DNA of 64,000 bases, taken from Streptomyces sp. yr375. GTDB taxonomy: Bacteria; Actinomycetota; Actinomycetes; Streptomycetales; Streptomycetaceae. Shown in pieces: positions 36,863-45,960 of this stretch. The notes beneath the pieces are model-generated. The model searched no databases. It worked only from the letters and a program-made list of their open reading frames with translations, and was not told the DNA's origin. A program made the position numbers and the translations under genes. The stretch is from the NCBI RefSeq assembly GCF_900110755.1, contig NZ_FOFF01000005.1:62001-126000 (forward strand). Direction: 5' to 3'. How positions within the stretch are numbered: position 1 is the stretch's first letter; the number at the start of each line of letters is the position of its first letter.

Positions 36863-37175
36863 AGCGAAAAGCGTGGATGGGGACGAGTAGCGGCGTACGC
36901 AGCCCAGAGCGACCCGGGGACGGTGGAAGCCCGGGGGCCTGCGCGACGTGAAGATCACCCCGGAGCCGCCGGAAGAAGGCCCGCAGCGGGTCGGTAGAAC
37001 CGGCATCGCGACCCCAATGAGGGGGCTCGCCGGAGCGCAGGGCGCACCGGAGGGCCAAGGAGGGTGGTACCGCGGGAGCGCGCCGCACACGGCGTCCGCA
37101 GCAGCTACGGAGTAGCGGCTCAGGCTCTCGTCCCTCCGGACGGAAGGCAGAAAGTCCGCCGGAGGAAGCTCGCTG
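36863..37175 (+). promoter_or_regulatory. T-box riboswitch controlling ileS translation
   Basis: The leader holds the T-box core AGGGTGGTACCGCG (37061-37074), whose TGGT bulge (37065-37068) pairs with the uncharged acceptor end of tRNA. ATC at 36954-36956 is a plausible specifier codon for tRNA-Ile. Two exclusive pairings are visible: GGAGGG (37059-37064) with CCCTCC (37132-37137), and CCTCCGG (37133-37139) with CCGGAGG (37159-37165), which contains the ileS ribosome site. The second would hide the ribosome site, so control is translational, as known for actinobacterial T-boxes with very short Stem I. Fold was read by eye. Confidence 0.85.
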
Positions 37176-40100
37176 ATGACAACGCCGACGTACCGCCAGG
37201 TGCCCGCCCAGGTCGACCTGCCCGCCCTCGAGCACGCGGTGCTCGACTTGTGGCGCGAGCAGAAGATCTTCGCCAAGAGCCTGGAGCAGTCCGAGGGCCG
37301 CCCCGAGTGGGTGTTCTACGAGGGCCCGCCCACCGCCAACGGCATGCCCGGCGCCCACCACATCGAGGCCCGCGTCTTCAAGGACGTGTTCCCCCGCTTC
37401 CGCACCATGCGCGGCTACCACGTGGCCCGCAAGGCCGGCTGGGACTGCCACGGCCTCCCGGTGGAGCTGGCGGTCGAGAAGGAGCTCGGCTTCTCCGGCA
37501 AGCAGGACATCGAGGCGTACGGCATCGCCGAATTCAACGCCAAGTGCCGCGAGTCCGTGACCCGGCACACCGACGCCTTCTCCGACCTGACGACCCGCAT
37601 GGGCTACTGGGTCGACCTCGACGACGCCTACCGGACCATGGACCCGGAGTACGTCGAGTCCGTCTGGTGGTCGCTCAAGGAGATCTTCAACAAGGGCCTG
37701 CTGACCCAGGACCACCGCGTCGCCCCCTGGTGCCCCCGCTGCGGCACCGGCCTCTCCGACCACGAGCTGGCCCAGGGCTACGAGACGGTCGTCGACCCCT
37801 CCGTCTACGTCCGCTTCCCCCTCACCTCCGGTCCGCTCGCCGGCGAAGCCGCGCTCCTGGTCTGGACGACGACCCCCTGGACGCTCGTCTCCAACACGGC
37901 CATCGCCGCGCACCCCGACGTGACCTACGTCGTCGCGACCGACGGCGAGGAGCGGCTCGTCGTCGCCGAGCCGCTGCTCGCCAAGGCGCTCGGCGAGGGC
38001 TGGGAGGCCACCGGCCAGTCCTTCACCGGCGCCGAAATGGAGCGCTGGTCGTATCAACGTCCGTTCGAGTTGGTCGAGTTCCCGGCGGACGTCGAAACCC
38101 ACTACGTGGTGAACGCCGAGTACGTCACGACCGAGGACGGCACCGGTCTGGTCCACCAGTCCCCCGCCTTCGGCGAGGACGACCTCAAGGTGTGCCGCGC
38201 CTACGGCCTGCCGGTGGTGAACCCGGTCCGCCCCGACGGCACCTTCGAGGAGTCCGTCCCCATGGTCGGCGGCGTCTTCTTCAAGAAGGCGGACGAACAG
38301 CTCACCGAGGACCTCCAGCAGCGCGGCCTCCTCTTCAAGCACATCCCGTACGAACACAGCTACCCGCACTGCTGGCGCTGCCACACCGCGCTCCTCTACT
38401 ACGCGCAGCCGTCCTGGTACATCCGCACGACGGCCGTCAAGGACCGCCTCCTCCAGGAGAACGAGAAGACCAACTGGTTCCCGGACACGGTCAAGCACGG
38501 CCGCTTCGGCGACTGGCTGAACAACAACATCGACTGGGCGCTGTCCCGCAGCCGCTACTGGGGCACCCCGCTGCCGATCTGGCGCTGCGCGGAGGACCAC
38601 CTCACGGTCGTCGGCTCCCGCGCGGAGCTCACCGAACTGACCGGCGCCGACCAGTCGGAGCTGGACCCACACCGCCCGTACATCGACGCGGTCACCTTCG
38701 CCTGCCCGCACGCCGACTGCGGACAGCGGGCCACGCGCGTGCCGGAGGTCATCGACGCCTGGTACGACTCGGGTTCGATGCCGTTCGCGCAGTGGGGCTA
38801 CCCGTACAAGAACAAGGACCTGTTCGAGTCCCGCTACCCGGCGCAGTTCATCTCCGAGGCCATCGACCAGACCCGCGGCTGGTTCTACACGCTGATGGCG
38901 GTCGGCACCCTGGTCTTCGACAAGTCCTCGTACGAGAACGTCGTGTGCCTCGGCCACATCCTCGCCGAGGACGGCCGCAAGATGTCCAAGCACCTGGGCA
39001 ACACCCTGGATCCGATCCCGCTGATGGACCGGCACGGCGCCGACGCCGTGCGCTGGTTCATGGCGGCCGGCGGCTCCCCGTGGGCGGCCCGCCGGGTGGG
39101 CCACGGCACCATCCAGGAGGTCGTCCGCAAGACGCTCCTGACGTACTGGAACACGGTCGCCTTCCAGGCCCTGTACGCCCGTACGTCCGACTGGGCGCCC
39201 AGCGAGGCCGACCCGGCCCCCGCCGACCGGCCCGTCCTGGACCGCTGGCTGCTGTCCGAGCTGCACGCCCTCACCGACCAGGTCACCCAGGCCCTGGAGG
39301 CCTACGACACCCAGCGCGCCGGCAAGCTCCTCTCGGCGTTCGTCGACGACCTGTCCAACTGGTACGTCCGGCGCTCCCGCCGCCGCTTCTGGCAGGGCGA
39401 CAAGGCCGCGCTGCGCACCCTGCACGAGGTCGTCGAGACGGTCACGAAGCTGATGGCCCCGCTGACCCCGTTCATCACCGAGCGGGTCTGGCAGGACCTC
39501 GTGGTGCCCGTCACCCCGGGCGCACCGGCGTCCGTCCACCTCTCCTCCTGGCCGGCGGCGGACCTCTCCGCGATCGACCCGGAGCTGTCGAAGCAGATGG
39601 TCCTGGTCCGCCGCCTGGTGGAGCTGGGCCGCGCCACGCGCGCGGAGTCGGGTGTCAAGACCCGCCAGCCGCTGCGCCGCGCCCTGATCGCCGTCACCGG
39701 CTTCGACGCCCTCTCCCCCGAGCTGCACTCGCAGATCACGGAGGAGCTGAACGTCGAGTCCCTGGCCTCCCTCTCCGAGGTCGGCGGGTCACTGGTCGAC
39801 ACCACCGCCAAGGCCAACTTCCGGGCCCTGGGCAAGCGGTTCGGCAAGCGCGTCCAGGACGTCGCCAAGGCCGTCGCCAACGCCGACGCGGCCGCGCTGT
39901 CCCTCGCCCTGCGCGCGGGCACGGCGTCCGTGGAGGTCGACGGCGAGACCGTCGCCCTCGCCCCCGACGAGGTGATCATCACAGAGACCCCGCGCGAGGG
40001 CTGGTCGGTCGCCTCCGACTCCGGGGCCACGGTCGCCCTGGACCTGGAGATCACCGAGGAGCTGCGCCGCGCGGGCCTGGCCCGGGACGCGATCCGCCTG

Positions 40101-40325
40101 ATCCAGGAGGCCCGCAAGAACAGCGGCCTCGACGTCGCCGACCGCATCGCGCTGCGCTGGAGTGCGACCGACCCGGCCACCGCCGACGCCCTGGCCGCTC
40201 ACGCCGGCCTGATCGCCGACGAGGTCCTCGCCACGGACTTCGCCCAAGGTGTGGCCGACGACACGTACGGCACCCCGTTCACCGACGAGGGCCTGACCCT
40301 GACGTTCCGCCTCCGCAAGGCGTAA
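37176..40325 (+). CDS. ileS: Isoleucyl-tRNA synthetase, IleRS2-like with GAHH in place of HIGH
   Basis: 1049-residue class I synthetase that charges tRNA-Ile. The HIGH signature, usually H-x-G-H, reads GAHH (residues 59-62, in GMPGAHHIEAR). The KMSKS loop is DGRKMSKHLGN (Lys 602 to Lys 605). An editing domain and a C-terminal anticodon-binding domain give full length. The sequence style (GPPTANGMPG at the ATP site) is that of the IleRS2 class, which is mupirocin resistant. Work on IleRS2 links GxHH to hyper-resistance; its effect here is untested. GGAGG at 37161-37165 is the ribosome site inside the T-box leader. Confidence 0.95.
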   Translation: MTTPTYRQVPAQVDLPALEHAVLDLWREQKIFAKSLEQSEGRPEWVFYEGPPTANGMPGAHHIEARVFKDVFPRFRTMRGYHVARKAGWDCHGLPVELAVEKELGFSGKQDIEAYGIAEFNAKCRESVTRHTDAFSDLTTRMGYWVDLDDAYRTMDPEYVESVWWSLKEIFNKGLLTQDHRVAPWCPRCGTGLSDHELAQGYETVVDPSVYVRFPLTSGPLAGEAALLVWTTTPWTLVSNTAIAAHPDVTYVVATDGEERLVVAEPLLAKALGEGWEATGQSFTGAEMERWSYQRPFELVEFPADVETHYVVNAEYVTTEDGTGLVHQSPAFGEDDLKVCRAYGLPVVNPVRPDGTFEESVPMVGGVFFKKADEQLTEDLQQRGLLFKHIPYEHSYPHCWRCHTALLYYAQPSWYIRTTAVKDRLLQENEKTNWFPDTVKHGRFGDWLNNNIDWALSRSRYWGTPLPIWRCAEDHLTVVGSRAELTELTGADQSELDPHRPYIDAVTFACPHADCGQRATRVPEVIDAWYDSGSMPFAQWGYPYKNKDLFESRYPAQFISEAIDQTRGWFYTLMAVGTLVFDKSSYENVVCLGHILAEDGRKMSKHLGNTLDPIPLMDRHGADAVRWFMAAGGSPWAARRVGHGTIQEVVRKTLLTYWNTVAFQALYARTSDWAPSEADPAPADRPVLDRWLLSELHALTDQVTQALEAYDTQRAGKLLSAFVDDLSNWYVRRSRRRFWQGDKAALRTLHEVVETVTKLMAPLTPFITERVWQDLVVPVTPGAPASVHLSSWPAADLSAIDPELSKQMVLVRRLVELGRATRAESGVKTRQPLRRALIAVTGFDALSPELHSQITEELNVESLASLSEVGGSLVDTTAKANFRALGKRFGKRVQDVAKAVANADAAALSLALRAGTASVEVDGETVALAPDEVIITETPREGWSVASDSGATVALDLEITEELRRAGLARDAIRLIQEARKNSGLDVADRIALRWSATDPATADALAAHAGLIADEVLATDFAQGVADDTYGTPFTDEGLTLTFRLRKA

Positions 40326-40339
40326 AGCGCAGGTCGCCA

Positions 40340-40396
40340 GGCATACGGCGAGGGCCCGGTTCCCCCTGATGGGGAGCCGGGCCCTCGCCGTATGCC
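40340..40396. terminator. Long hairpin after ileS
   Basis: A perfect 20-base stem (arms 40340-40359 and 40377-40396) extended inward by about 6 pairs with one wobble, closing on CTGAT. It starts 15 bases after the ileS stop. Confidence 0.85.
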
Positions 40397-40467
40397 CCGC
40401 CCGTCCCGGCCCGTCCCCGCCCGTTCCAGTGGGCGAACCCCGCCGTGATCGCCGTCAACACGCGTAA

Positions 40468-40508
40468 AAAGGGCGGGACCCCGGAGGAAATCCGGGGTCC
40501 CGCCCTTT
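40468..40508 (-). terminator. Terminator of divIVA transcription
   Basis: Perfect 18-base stem with a 5-base loop. On the minus strand it is followed by TTTTT (complement of 40466-40470), so it is a classical intrinsic terminator, 36 bases past the divIVA stop. Confidence 0.85.
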
Positions 40509-40543
40509 GAACGCTGCCGACGCCTAAGGCGTACTACTGGCCG

Positions 40544-41821
40544 TCAGTTGTCGTCCTCGTCGATCAGGAAGCCGCGCATCGGCGAGGGAGCCTGGCCCAT
40601 CGGGGAGGGACCCTGCGGACGTACCGGCGCCATCGGCTGAGTCATCGCCGGGGACATCTGCTGCTGCTGTCCGCCGTAGGACGGAGCGGCCGGGCTCGGC
40701 GCGCCCATGCCCGGGTTGCCGCCGTAGGACGGGGCGCTCGCGCCGGCCGGAGCCATCGAGGGCGCCGGGGACGGCGGCAGGGACGCTGCGGCCGGGGCAC
40801 GCGGCGGAGCGAGGGAGTCGTCGGCCTGCGTCTCAAGCTGCCGCAACTGGGACTCGAGGTAGGACTTCAGGCGCGTACGGTACTCGCGCTCGAAGCCACG
40901 CAGGTCCTCGACCTTGCGCTCCAGCGTCGCGCGGGCGGACTCCAGGGAGCCCATGGCGACGCGGTGCTTCTCCTGCGCGTCCCGCTCCAGGGCGTCGGCC
41001 TTGGCACGGGCGTCACGCTCGAGACCCTCGGCACGCGAACGCGCCTCGCCGACGATCTTGTTGGCCTCGGAACGGGCCTCGGCGATCGCCTGGTCGGCGG
41101 TCTGCTGGGCCAGCGAGAGGACACGGGCGGCGCTGTCGCCACCGGGGCCCTGACCGGGGCCGCCCATCGGACCACCCATGGGGCCGCCCATCGGACCACC
41201 CATCTGCTGCTGCATGGGCGGCTGGCCGCCCATCGGACCCTGACCCATGGGGCCCTGGCCCATCGGACCCTGACCCATCGGGCCGGGACCCTGCGGACCG
41301 CCCTGGCCGCCGGGACCGGCGGGCAACTGCGGGGCACCGCTCGGCAACTGGGGCGGGCCGCCCATGGGGCCGCCCATCTGCTGCTGCGGCGGGCCCGATA
41401 TGCCGGCGGGCACCGGGCCGCCCGGGCCTCGCATGCCCTGCTGCTGCATCCCCTGCCCAGGCATTCCCTGCTGGGGCATGCCCTGCTGCTGCATACCGCC
41501 CTGCTGCATACCGCCTTGCTGCATGCCACCCTGCTGGGGCATGCCCTGCTGCTGCATACCGCCCTGCTGCATACCGCCTTGCTGCATACCGCCCTGCTGC
41601 TGGTCCTGCTCAGGAGGCTTGCGCATGTTCTGCTGGTTCTGGGCAGCAGCACGGGTCGCCGCGGCCAGTTTGGCGCGCAGGTCCTCGTTCTCCCGGAGCA
41701 GGCGGGTCAGTTCGGCTTCGACCTCGTCGAGGAAGGCATCGACCTCGTCCTCGTCATAGCCTTCTCGGAGGCGGACGGTCGTGAACTGCTTGTTCCGCAC
41801 GTCCTCGGGGGTCAACGGCAT
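40544..41821 (-). CDS. divIVA: Polar growth protein DivIVA
   Basis: 425 residues. The N-terminal DivIVA domain ([20 protein letters not shown], then a coiled coil, about 1-62) targets curved membrane at hyphal tips, where it organises polar wall growth. The middle (about 65-215) is low-complexity, made of [14 protein letters not shown] and GPMGQ units, and is tandemly duplicated at DNA level. A second coiled coil (about 225-340, [21 protein letters not shown] onward) forms oligomers. A Pro/Gly-rich tail ends with [21 protein letters not shown] precedes ATG at 41819-41821. Last gene of the dcw group. Confidence 0.96.
   Translation of the reverse strand: MPLTPEDVRNKQFTTVRLREGYDEDEVDAFLDEVEAELTRLLRENEDLRAKLAAATRAAAQNQQNMRKPPEQDQQQGGMQQGGMQQGGMQQQGMPQQGGMQQGGMQQGGMQQQGMPQQGMPGQGMQQQGMRGPGGPVPAGISGPPQQQMGGPMGGPPQLPSGAPQLPAGPGGQGGPQGPGPMGQGPMGQGPMGQGPMGGQPPMQQQMGGPMGGPMGGPMGGPGQGPGGDSAARVLSLAQQTADQAIAEARSEANKIVGEARSRAEGLERDARAKADALERDAQEKHRVAMGSLESARATLERKVEDLRGFEREYRTRLKSYLESQLRQLETQADDSLAPPRAPAAASLPPSPAPSMAPAGASAPSYGGNPGMGAPSPAAPSYGGQQQQMSPAMTQPMAPVRPQGPSPMGQAPSPMRGFLIDEDDN
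41466..41591. repeat. Tandem 63-base duplication in divIVA
   Basis: Copies at 41466-41528 and 41529-41591 are identical over the first 59 bases. Each encodes 21 residues of the QG-rich linker, so it changes linker length without a frameshift. Shorter MQQGG units flank it. Confidence 0.9.
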
Positions 41822-41873
41822 CTCTTCACCTCAACGTAGTCGTCGGCATCGGCAAGACGGTAGTTCACATCGC

Positions 41874-42158
41874 TCACAGCCGACTCACGATCGAGATCAG
41901 GATGTAGACGATGATCATCAGTACGAAGAAGGACAGGTCGAGCGCCACGCCCCCGAGACGCAACGGCGGGATGACCCGCCGTAGGAGCTTGAGCGGTGGA
42001 TCGGTGACAGTGTAGGTGGCCTCCAGAACGACCACCATCGCCTTGCCGGGCTGCCATGAGCGGGCGAACTGGAAGACGTAGTCCATGACCAACCGGAAGA
42101 TGAGCACCACCAGGAAGCACATCAGCACGAACTTGATGACATCCAAGAACACGCTCAT
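41874..42158 (-). CDS. sepG: YggT-family membrane protein SepG (YlmG)
   Basis: 94 residues with two membrane segments (about 5-28 and 71-92) and the YggT motif VTDPPLKLLRRVIPPLR between them. In Streptomyces the protein of this locus, SepG (formerly YlmG), helps place SsgB and FtsZ and shapes the nucleoid during sporulation. The ATG at 42156-42158 is 83 bases from the sepF stop. It sits between sepF and divIVA as in other Streptomyces. Function is by family and position. Confidence 0.9.
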   Translation of the reverse strand: MSVFLDVIKFVLMCFLVVLIFRLVMDYVFQFARSWQPGKAMVVVLEATYTVTDPPLKLLRRVIPPLRLGGVALDLSFFVLMIIVYILISIVSRL

Positions 42159-42241
42159 GATCCGCGCTTCCCTCTCCCCTGATTCCGTGCCGCTCTGTAC
42201 TGCTTCGTACTTCTTTGTACTGCCGTATCCGGTCTTGCGTC

Positions 42242-42883
42242 TCAGCTCTGGTTGAAGAACCCGCCCTCTGCGATGCGGGCCTTGTCCTCCGCCGTGACAT
42301 CGACGTTAGCAGGCGACAACAGGAACACCTTCTGCGTCACCCGCTCGATGCTGCCGTGGAGACCAAACACCAAACCGGCCGCAAAGTCGACAAGTCGCTT
42401 CGCGTCCGTGTCATCCATCTCCGTCAGATTCATGATCACCGGGGTGCCCTCACGGAAGTGTTCCCCGATGGTACGGGCCTCGTTGTAGGTCCGGGGGTGA
42501 AGTGTGGTGATCCGGTACGGCTCTCGTTCCGACACGACCTTGGGCATGATCACCGGTGCGTTCTTCTCCAGGGACTGACGTTCTTGTGTGATGGATGCCA
42601 CGGGCGCGATGCGCGCCGGACGTCCGGATTCCGCGCCGAGCGAAGAAGATCGGGCCGCCGGCTCACGCGGAGCGGGCGGCTGTACGATTCGTACCTCTTC
42701 GTCCCTTTGTGACTGATGTGCACCGTGGGACTGGTGAGCCGGCTCGTGCCGCCGGTGGTCCCGCTCGGGCTCAGGGTCGAGCTCGGGTTCGAAGTCGTCG
42801 TCGGGGTCGAATCCCCGGCCGTCGTACCCATCGTCCTCCACGAGGCCGAGGTAGACCGCCATCTTGCGCATCGCGCCGGCCAT
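42242..42883 (-). CDS. sepF: Cell division protein SepF
   Basis: 213 residues. The N-terminal amphipathic start ([18 protein letters not shown]) is the usual membrane-binding part. An acidic, His-rich linker follows. The C-terminal SepF domain (about 125-205) begins [22 protein letters not shown] and has [23 protein letters not shown] and the dimer-forming glycine in [11 protein letters not shown]. SepF links FtsZ to the membrane. ATG at 42881-42883. Gap to the yggS gene is 127 bases, so it may have its own promoter. Confidence 0.95.
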   Translation of the reverse strand: MAGAMRKMAVYLGLVEDDGYDGRGFDPDDDFEPELDPEPERDHRRHEPAHQSHGAHQSQRDEEVRIVQPPAPREPAARSSSLGAESGRPARIAPVASITQERQSLEKNAPVIMPKVVSEREPYRITTLHPRTYNEARTIGEHFREGTPVIMNLTEMDDTDAKRLVDFAAGLVFGLHGSIERVTQKVFLLSPANVDVTAEDKARIAEGGFFNQS

Positions 42884-43010
42884 GCTCTGAGTCCTCCGCT
42901 CTGTGGTGGATCGACTTTCGACTGCCAAGTCCCGCGATCCACGTGGCCCTTCTACCCGCCATCGGCGGTAATGACCATATTTTCTGCTGTGGTCCGACTT
43001 CCTGGCGACG

Positions 43011-43730
43011 TTACCCGAGCCTGGGGCGGACTCCGAGTACCGAGGTGCCGACGCGTACATGTGTCGCTCCGGCCGCCACGGCCTCCTCGAGGTCCGCACT
43101 CATCCCTGCGGACACCATGTTCGCAGCCGGATGGACGCGGCGCAGGTCAGTCGACAAATCCATCAACCGCCCGAACGCCGCCCGTTGGCGCCCCGCGTAT
43201 TCCCCGGTCAGGGGTGCGACGGTCATCAGTCCGGCAAGCCGCAGCCCCGGGGAGCCGGCGACCAGAGCGGCCAACTCCCCGATGCCGCCGGGGGCCACGC
43301 CGCCCCGCTCACCGCGCTCGCTCAGCCCGGCGTCGAGGGCCACCTGGATCAGGCAGCCCACCTCCCGCCCGGCCCGCACGGCCTCCTTCGACAGGGCCGT
43401 CACCAGCCTGGCCCGGTCGACCGACTGCACCACATCCGCGTAACCGACCACGGAGCGCACCTTGTTGGTCTGCAACTGGCCGACGAAGTGCCACTGGAGG
43501 GGCAGGTCGGAGCAGTCGGCCGCCTTGGGCGCCGCGTCCTGGTCCTTGTTCTCGGCGACCTGGCGCACGCCGAGCTCCGCCAGGATCCGCACATCGCTCG
43601 CCGGGTAGGTCTTGGTGACCACGATCAGGGTCACCTCCTCCCGCTTGCGACCGGCCGCCGCGCACGCGGCGGCGATGCGCTCCTCCACCTTCGCCAGATT
43701 CGCGGCGAGTTCGCCCCTACGGTCCGCCAT
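43011..43730 (-). CDS. YggS/PLPBP family pyridoxal-phosphate homeostasis protein
   Basis: About 239 residues. The PLP lysine is in [33 protein letters not shown] and [14 protein letters not shown] are further family motifs. Family members hold PLP and tune vitamin B6 and amino acid balance; no transaminase activity is expected. This is YlmE in dcw nomenclature. Starts at 43757, 43748 and 43730 are all in frame. 43730 gives a length and N-terminus ([19 protein letters not shown]) like the family. None has a good ribosome site. Confidence 0.92.
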   Translation of the reverse strand: MADRRGELAANLAKVEERIAAACAAAGRKREEVTLIVVTKTYPASDVRILAELGVRQVAENKDQDAAPKAADCSDLPLQWHFVGQLQTNKVRSVVGYADVVQSVDRARLVTALSKEAVRAGREVGCLIQVALDAGLSERGERGGVAPGGIGELAALVAGSPGLRLAGLMTVAPLTGEYAGRQRAAFGRLMDLSTDLRRVHPAANMVSAGMSADLEEAVAAGATHVRVGTSVLGVRPRLG

Positions 43731-43762
43731 GCCCGTCAAGTCCGTCATACCTGTCATGCCCG

Positions 43763-44491
43763 TCAGCCCAGCCAGACATATCCCGCGAGTCGCCCCGTGG
43801 AGCGGTCGCGGCGGTACGAGAAGTGGTCCTTCGACTCGCGGGTGCACACCGGCGACGCCTGGCGGTCGCGCACCCCGAGCCGGTCGAGCTGCGCGTGCAC
43901 GCCGGCGGTCACGTCGACCGCGGGAGTGCCCCAGCTCGCCTCGGCGTGCGCGGCCGGCTCGACGGCGGCGACCTCGGCGCGCATCTCCTCCGGCACCTCG
44001 TAGCACCGGCCGCACACGGCGGGACCGGTGCGGGCGACGATCCGGGCGGGGTCGGCGCCGAGCGACTCCATCGCGTCGATCGCGGCGGGCACGATGCCCT
44101 TGAGCATGCCGGGGCGCCCGGCGTGGGCCGCGGCGACCACGCCGGCGACCGGGTCGGCGAGCAGCACCGGCACGCAGTCGGCGGTCAGCACGGCGAGCGC
44201 GAGTCCGCGGGTCGCGGTCACCAGACCGTCGACCGGCGGGGTGACCGGGGTGGTCCACGGCCCCTCGACCTCGGCGACGTCGGCGCCGTGCACCTGGTTC
44301 ATCCAGACCACCCGGCCCGGGTCGAGCCCCAGCGACCCGGCGGCCAGCGCCCGGTTGGCGCGGACGGCCTCGGGGTCGTCGCCGACCGCTCCGCCGAGGT
44401 TGAGCTGCTCATACGGAGCGGCGCTCACCCCGCCCCACCGGTCGGTGAAGGCGAAGTGCGCGCCGCTCGCGCTCTCGCGCTGTCCTATCAC
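43763..44491 (-). CDS. Multicopper polyphenol oxidase-fold protein (YlmD/YfiH)
   Basis: 242 residues of the laccase-domain family. [44 protein letters not shown] and [12 protein letters not shown] carry the metal-binding Cys/His set. Homologues have been reported as laccases or as purine nucleoside phosphorylases, so the activity is unsure. GTG start overlaps the ftsZ stop as GTGA, and the gene always follows ftsZ in this cluster. Confidence 0.9.
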   Translation of the reverse strand: MIGQRESASGAHFAFTDRWGGVSAAPYEQLNLGGAVGDDPEAVRANRALAAGSLGLDPGRVVWMNQVHGADVAEVEGPWTTPVTPPVDGLVTATRGLALAVLTADCVPVLLADPVAGVVAAAHAGRPGMLKGIVPAAIDAMESLGADPARIVARTGPAVCGRCYEVPEEMRAEVAAVEPAAHAEASWGTPAVDVTAGVHAQLDRLGVRDRQASPVCTRESKDHFSYRRDRSTGRLAGYVWLG

Positions 44492-45684
44492 TTCAGGAAG
44501 TCCGGCACGTCCAGCTCCTCGGCCGCACTGTCCGAGTAGGACCGCGACGGCGGCACCGGCGGCGAGACCGGGAGGTCGGCCACCGGCTCGGGGGCCGGCT
44601 CCGGGTCCTCCCTCGGGGTCACGCTGCCGAGCGAGCCGAAGGACGGGCGGCTCTCCGACTGCCGTACCGGAGTGGGCTCGTCACGGCGGGCCGAGGACGA
44701 GGAGGAGCCCATGACGGTCTCCCGGCGGGTCGGGGGCTGCCCCCCGTCGAAGCCCGCCGCGATGACGGTGACCCGGACCTCGTCGCCGAGCGCGTCGTCG
44801 ATGACCGCGCCGAAGATGATGTTGGCCTCGGGGTGGGCGGCCTCGCTGACCAGTTGGGCGGCCTCGTTGATCTCGAACAGGCCGAGGTCGGAGCCGCCGG
44901 AGATGGAGAGCAGGACGCCCCGGGCGCCGTCGATGGAGGCCTCCAGGAGCGGCGAGGAGATCGCCATCTCGGCGGCGGCCACCGCGCGGTCGTCGCCGCG
45001 GGCCGAGCCGATGCCCATGAGGGCCGAACCGGCCTCGGACATGACCGACTTGACGTCGGCGAAGTCCAGGTTGATCAGACCGGGGGTGGTGATGAGATCG
45101 GTGATGCCCTGAACGCCGGAGAGCAGGACCTGGTCGGCCGACTTGAAGGCGTCGAGGACCGAGACCTGGCGGTCCGAGATGGACAGCAGCCGGTCGTTGG
45201 GGATGACGATGAGGGTGTCGACCTCTTCGCGGAGTTCGGCGATGCCGTCCTCCGCCTGGTTGGCCCGGCGCCGTCCCTCGAAGGTGAACGGGCGGGTGAC
45301 CACGCCGATGGTGAGGGCGCCCAGGGAGCGGGCGATGTTGGCCACGACGGGCGCGCCGCCGGTGCCGGTGCCGCCTCCCTCGCCGGCCGTCACGAAGACC
45401 ATGTCGGCCCCCTTGAGGACCTCCTCGATCTCCTCGCGGTGGTCCTCGGCGGCCTTGCGGCCGACGGCCGGGTTGGCGCCGGCGCCAAGGCCGCGGGTCA
45501 GTTCGCGGCCGACGTCGAGCTTGACGTCGGCGTCGCTCATCAACAGCGCCTGCGCGTCGGTGTTGATGGCGATGAACTCGACGCCCTTGAGACCGACCTC
45601 GATCATCCGGTTGATGGCATTGACACCACCGCCGCCGACACCGATGACTTTGATGACTGCGAGGTAGTTCTGCGGTGCTGCCAC
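44488..45684 (-). CDS. ftsZ: Cell division protein FtsZ
   Basis: 398-residue tubulin homologue that forms the Z ring, and in Streptomyces the ladders for sporulation septa. The GTP-binding loop GGGTGTG (about 104-110) and the T7 catalytic loop [11 protein letters not shown] are intact. The C-terminal linker (about 320-385) is variable and ends in ELDVPDFLK, the conserved peptide for FtsA/SepF/ClpX-type partners. GTG at 45684 with GAGAGG 8 bases upstream. It has its own promoter region of about 275 bases. Confidence 0.98.
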   Translation of the reverse strand: MAAPQNYLAVIKVIGVGGGGVNAINRMIEVGLKGVEFIAINTDAQALLMSDADVKLDVGRELTRGLGAGANPAVGRKAAEDHREEIEEVLKGADMVFVTAGEGGGTGTGGAPVVANIARSLGALTIGVVTRPFTFEGRRRANQAEDGIAELREEVDTLIVIPNDRLLSISDRQVSVLDAFKSADQVLLSGVQGITDLITTPGLINLDFADVKSVMSEAGSALMGIGSARGDDRAVAAAEMAISSPLLEASIDGARGVLLSISGGSDLGLFEINEAAQLVSEAAHPEANIIFGAVIDDALGDEVRVTVIAAGFDGGQPPTRRETVMGSSSSSARRDEPTPVRQSESRPSFGSLGSVTPREDPEPAPEPVADLPVSPPVPPSRSYSDSAAEELDVPDFLK

Positions 45685-45779
45685 GTCGAAGGCCTCTCGC
45701 CTCGAGTTACGTGTCGTCGCCTCGCAGGTGATGCGATCCGACGACTGATGCCGAATGGGACGGTCCGTTTCCCGACCCG

Positions 45780-45804
45780 AACCCTAACGGTGAAGTTTAG
45801 GGTT
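45780..45804. promoter_or_regulatory. Inverted repeat AACCCTAA / TTAGGGTT in the ftsZ leader
   Basis: Perfect 8-base arms (45780-45787 and 45797-45804) with a 9-base spacer, between the promoter and the ftsZ GTG. It could fold as an mRNA hairpin or bind a regulator. Confidence 0.4.
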
Positions 45805-45840
45805 ACCAGTGTGTCTGTTCCTTGGAGTCTTCTGAACAGG

Positions 45841-45870
45841 ACACTAAGTCGACAAGTGGCGCCCGTTCAA
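45841..45870 (-). promoter_or_regulatory. ftsZ promoter with a WhiA-type motif
   Basis: On the minus strand TTGAAC (45865-45870) and TAGTGT (45841-45846) are separated by 18 bases. GACAC on the plus strand at 45840-45844 overlaps the -10; a second GTGTC copy is at 45811-45815. GACAC is the core WhiA-binding sequence, and Streptomyces ftsZ is known to be under WhiA/WhiB control. Confidence 0.55.
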
Positions 45871-45960
45871 CGAACACGCCGAACCTCCCGTTTTTCTTTT
45901 CACCCTATGTGATCAGCCGTGTCAGTGCCCAACCAGGGTGCTGGCCTGCGCGAATGTGCG

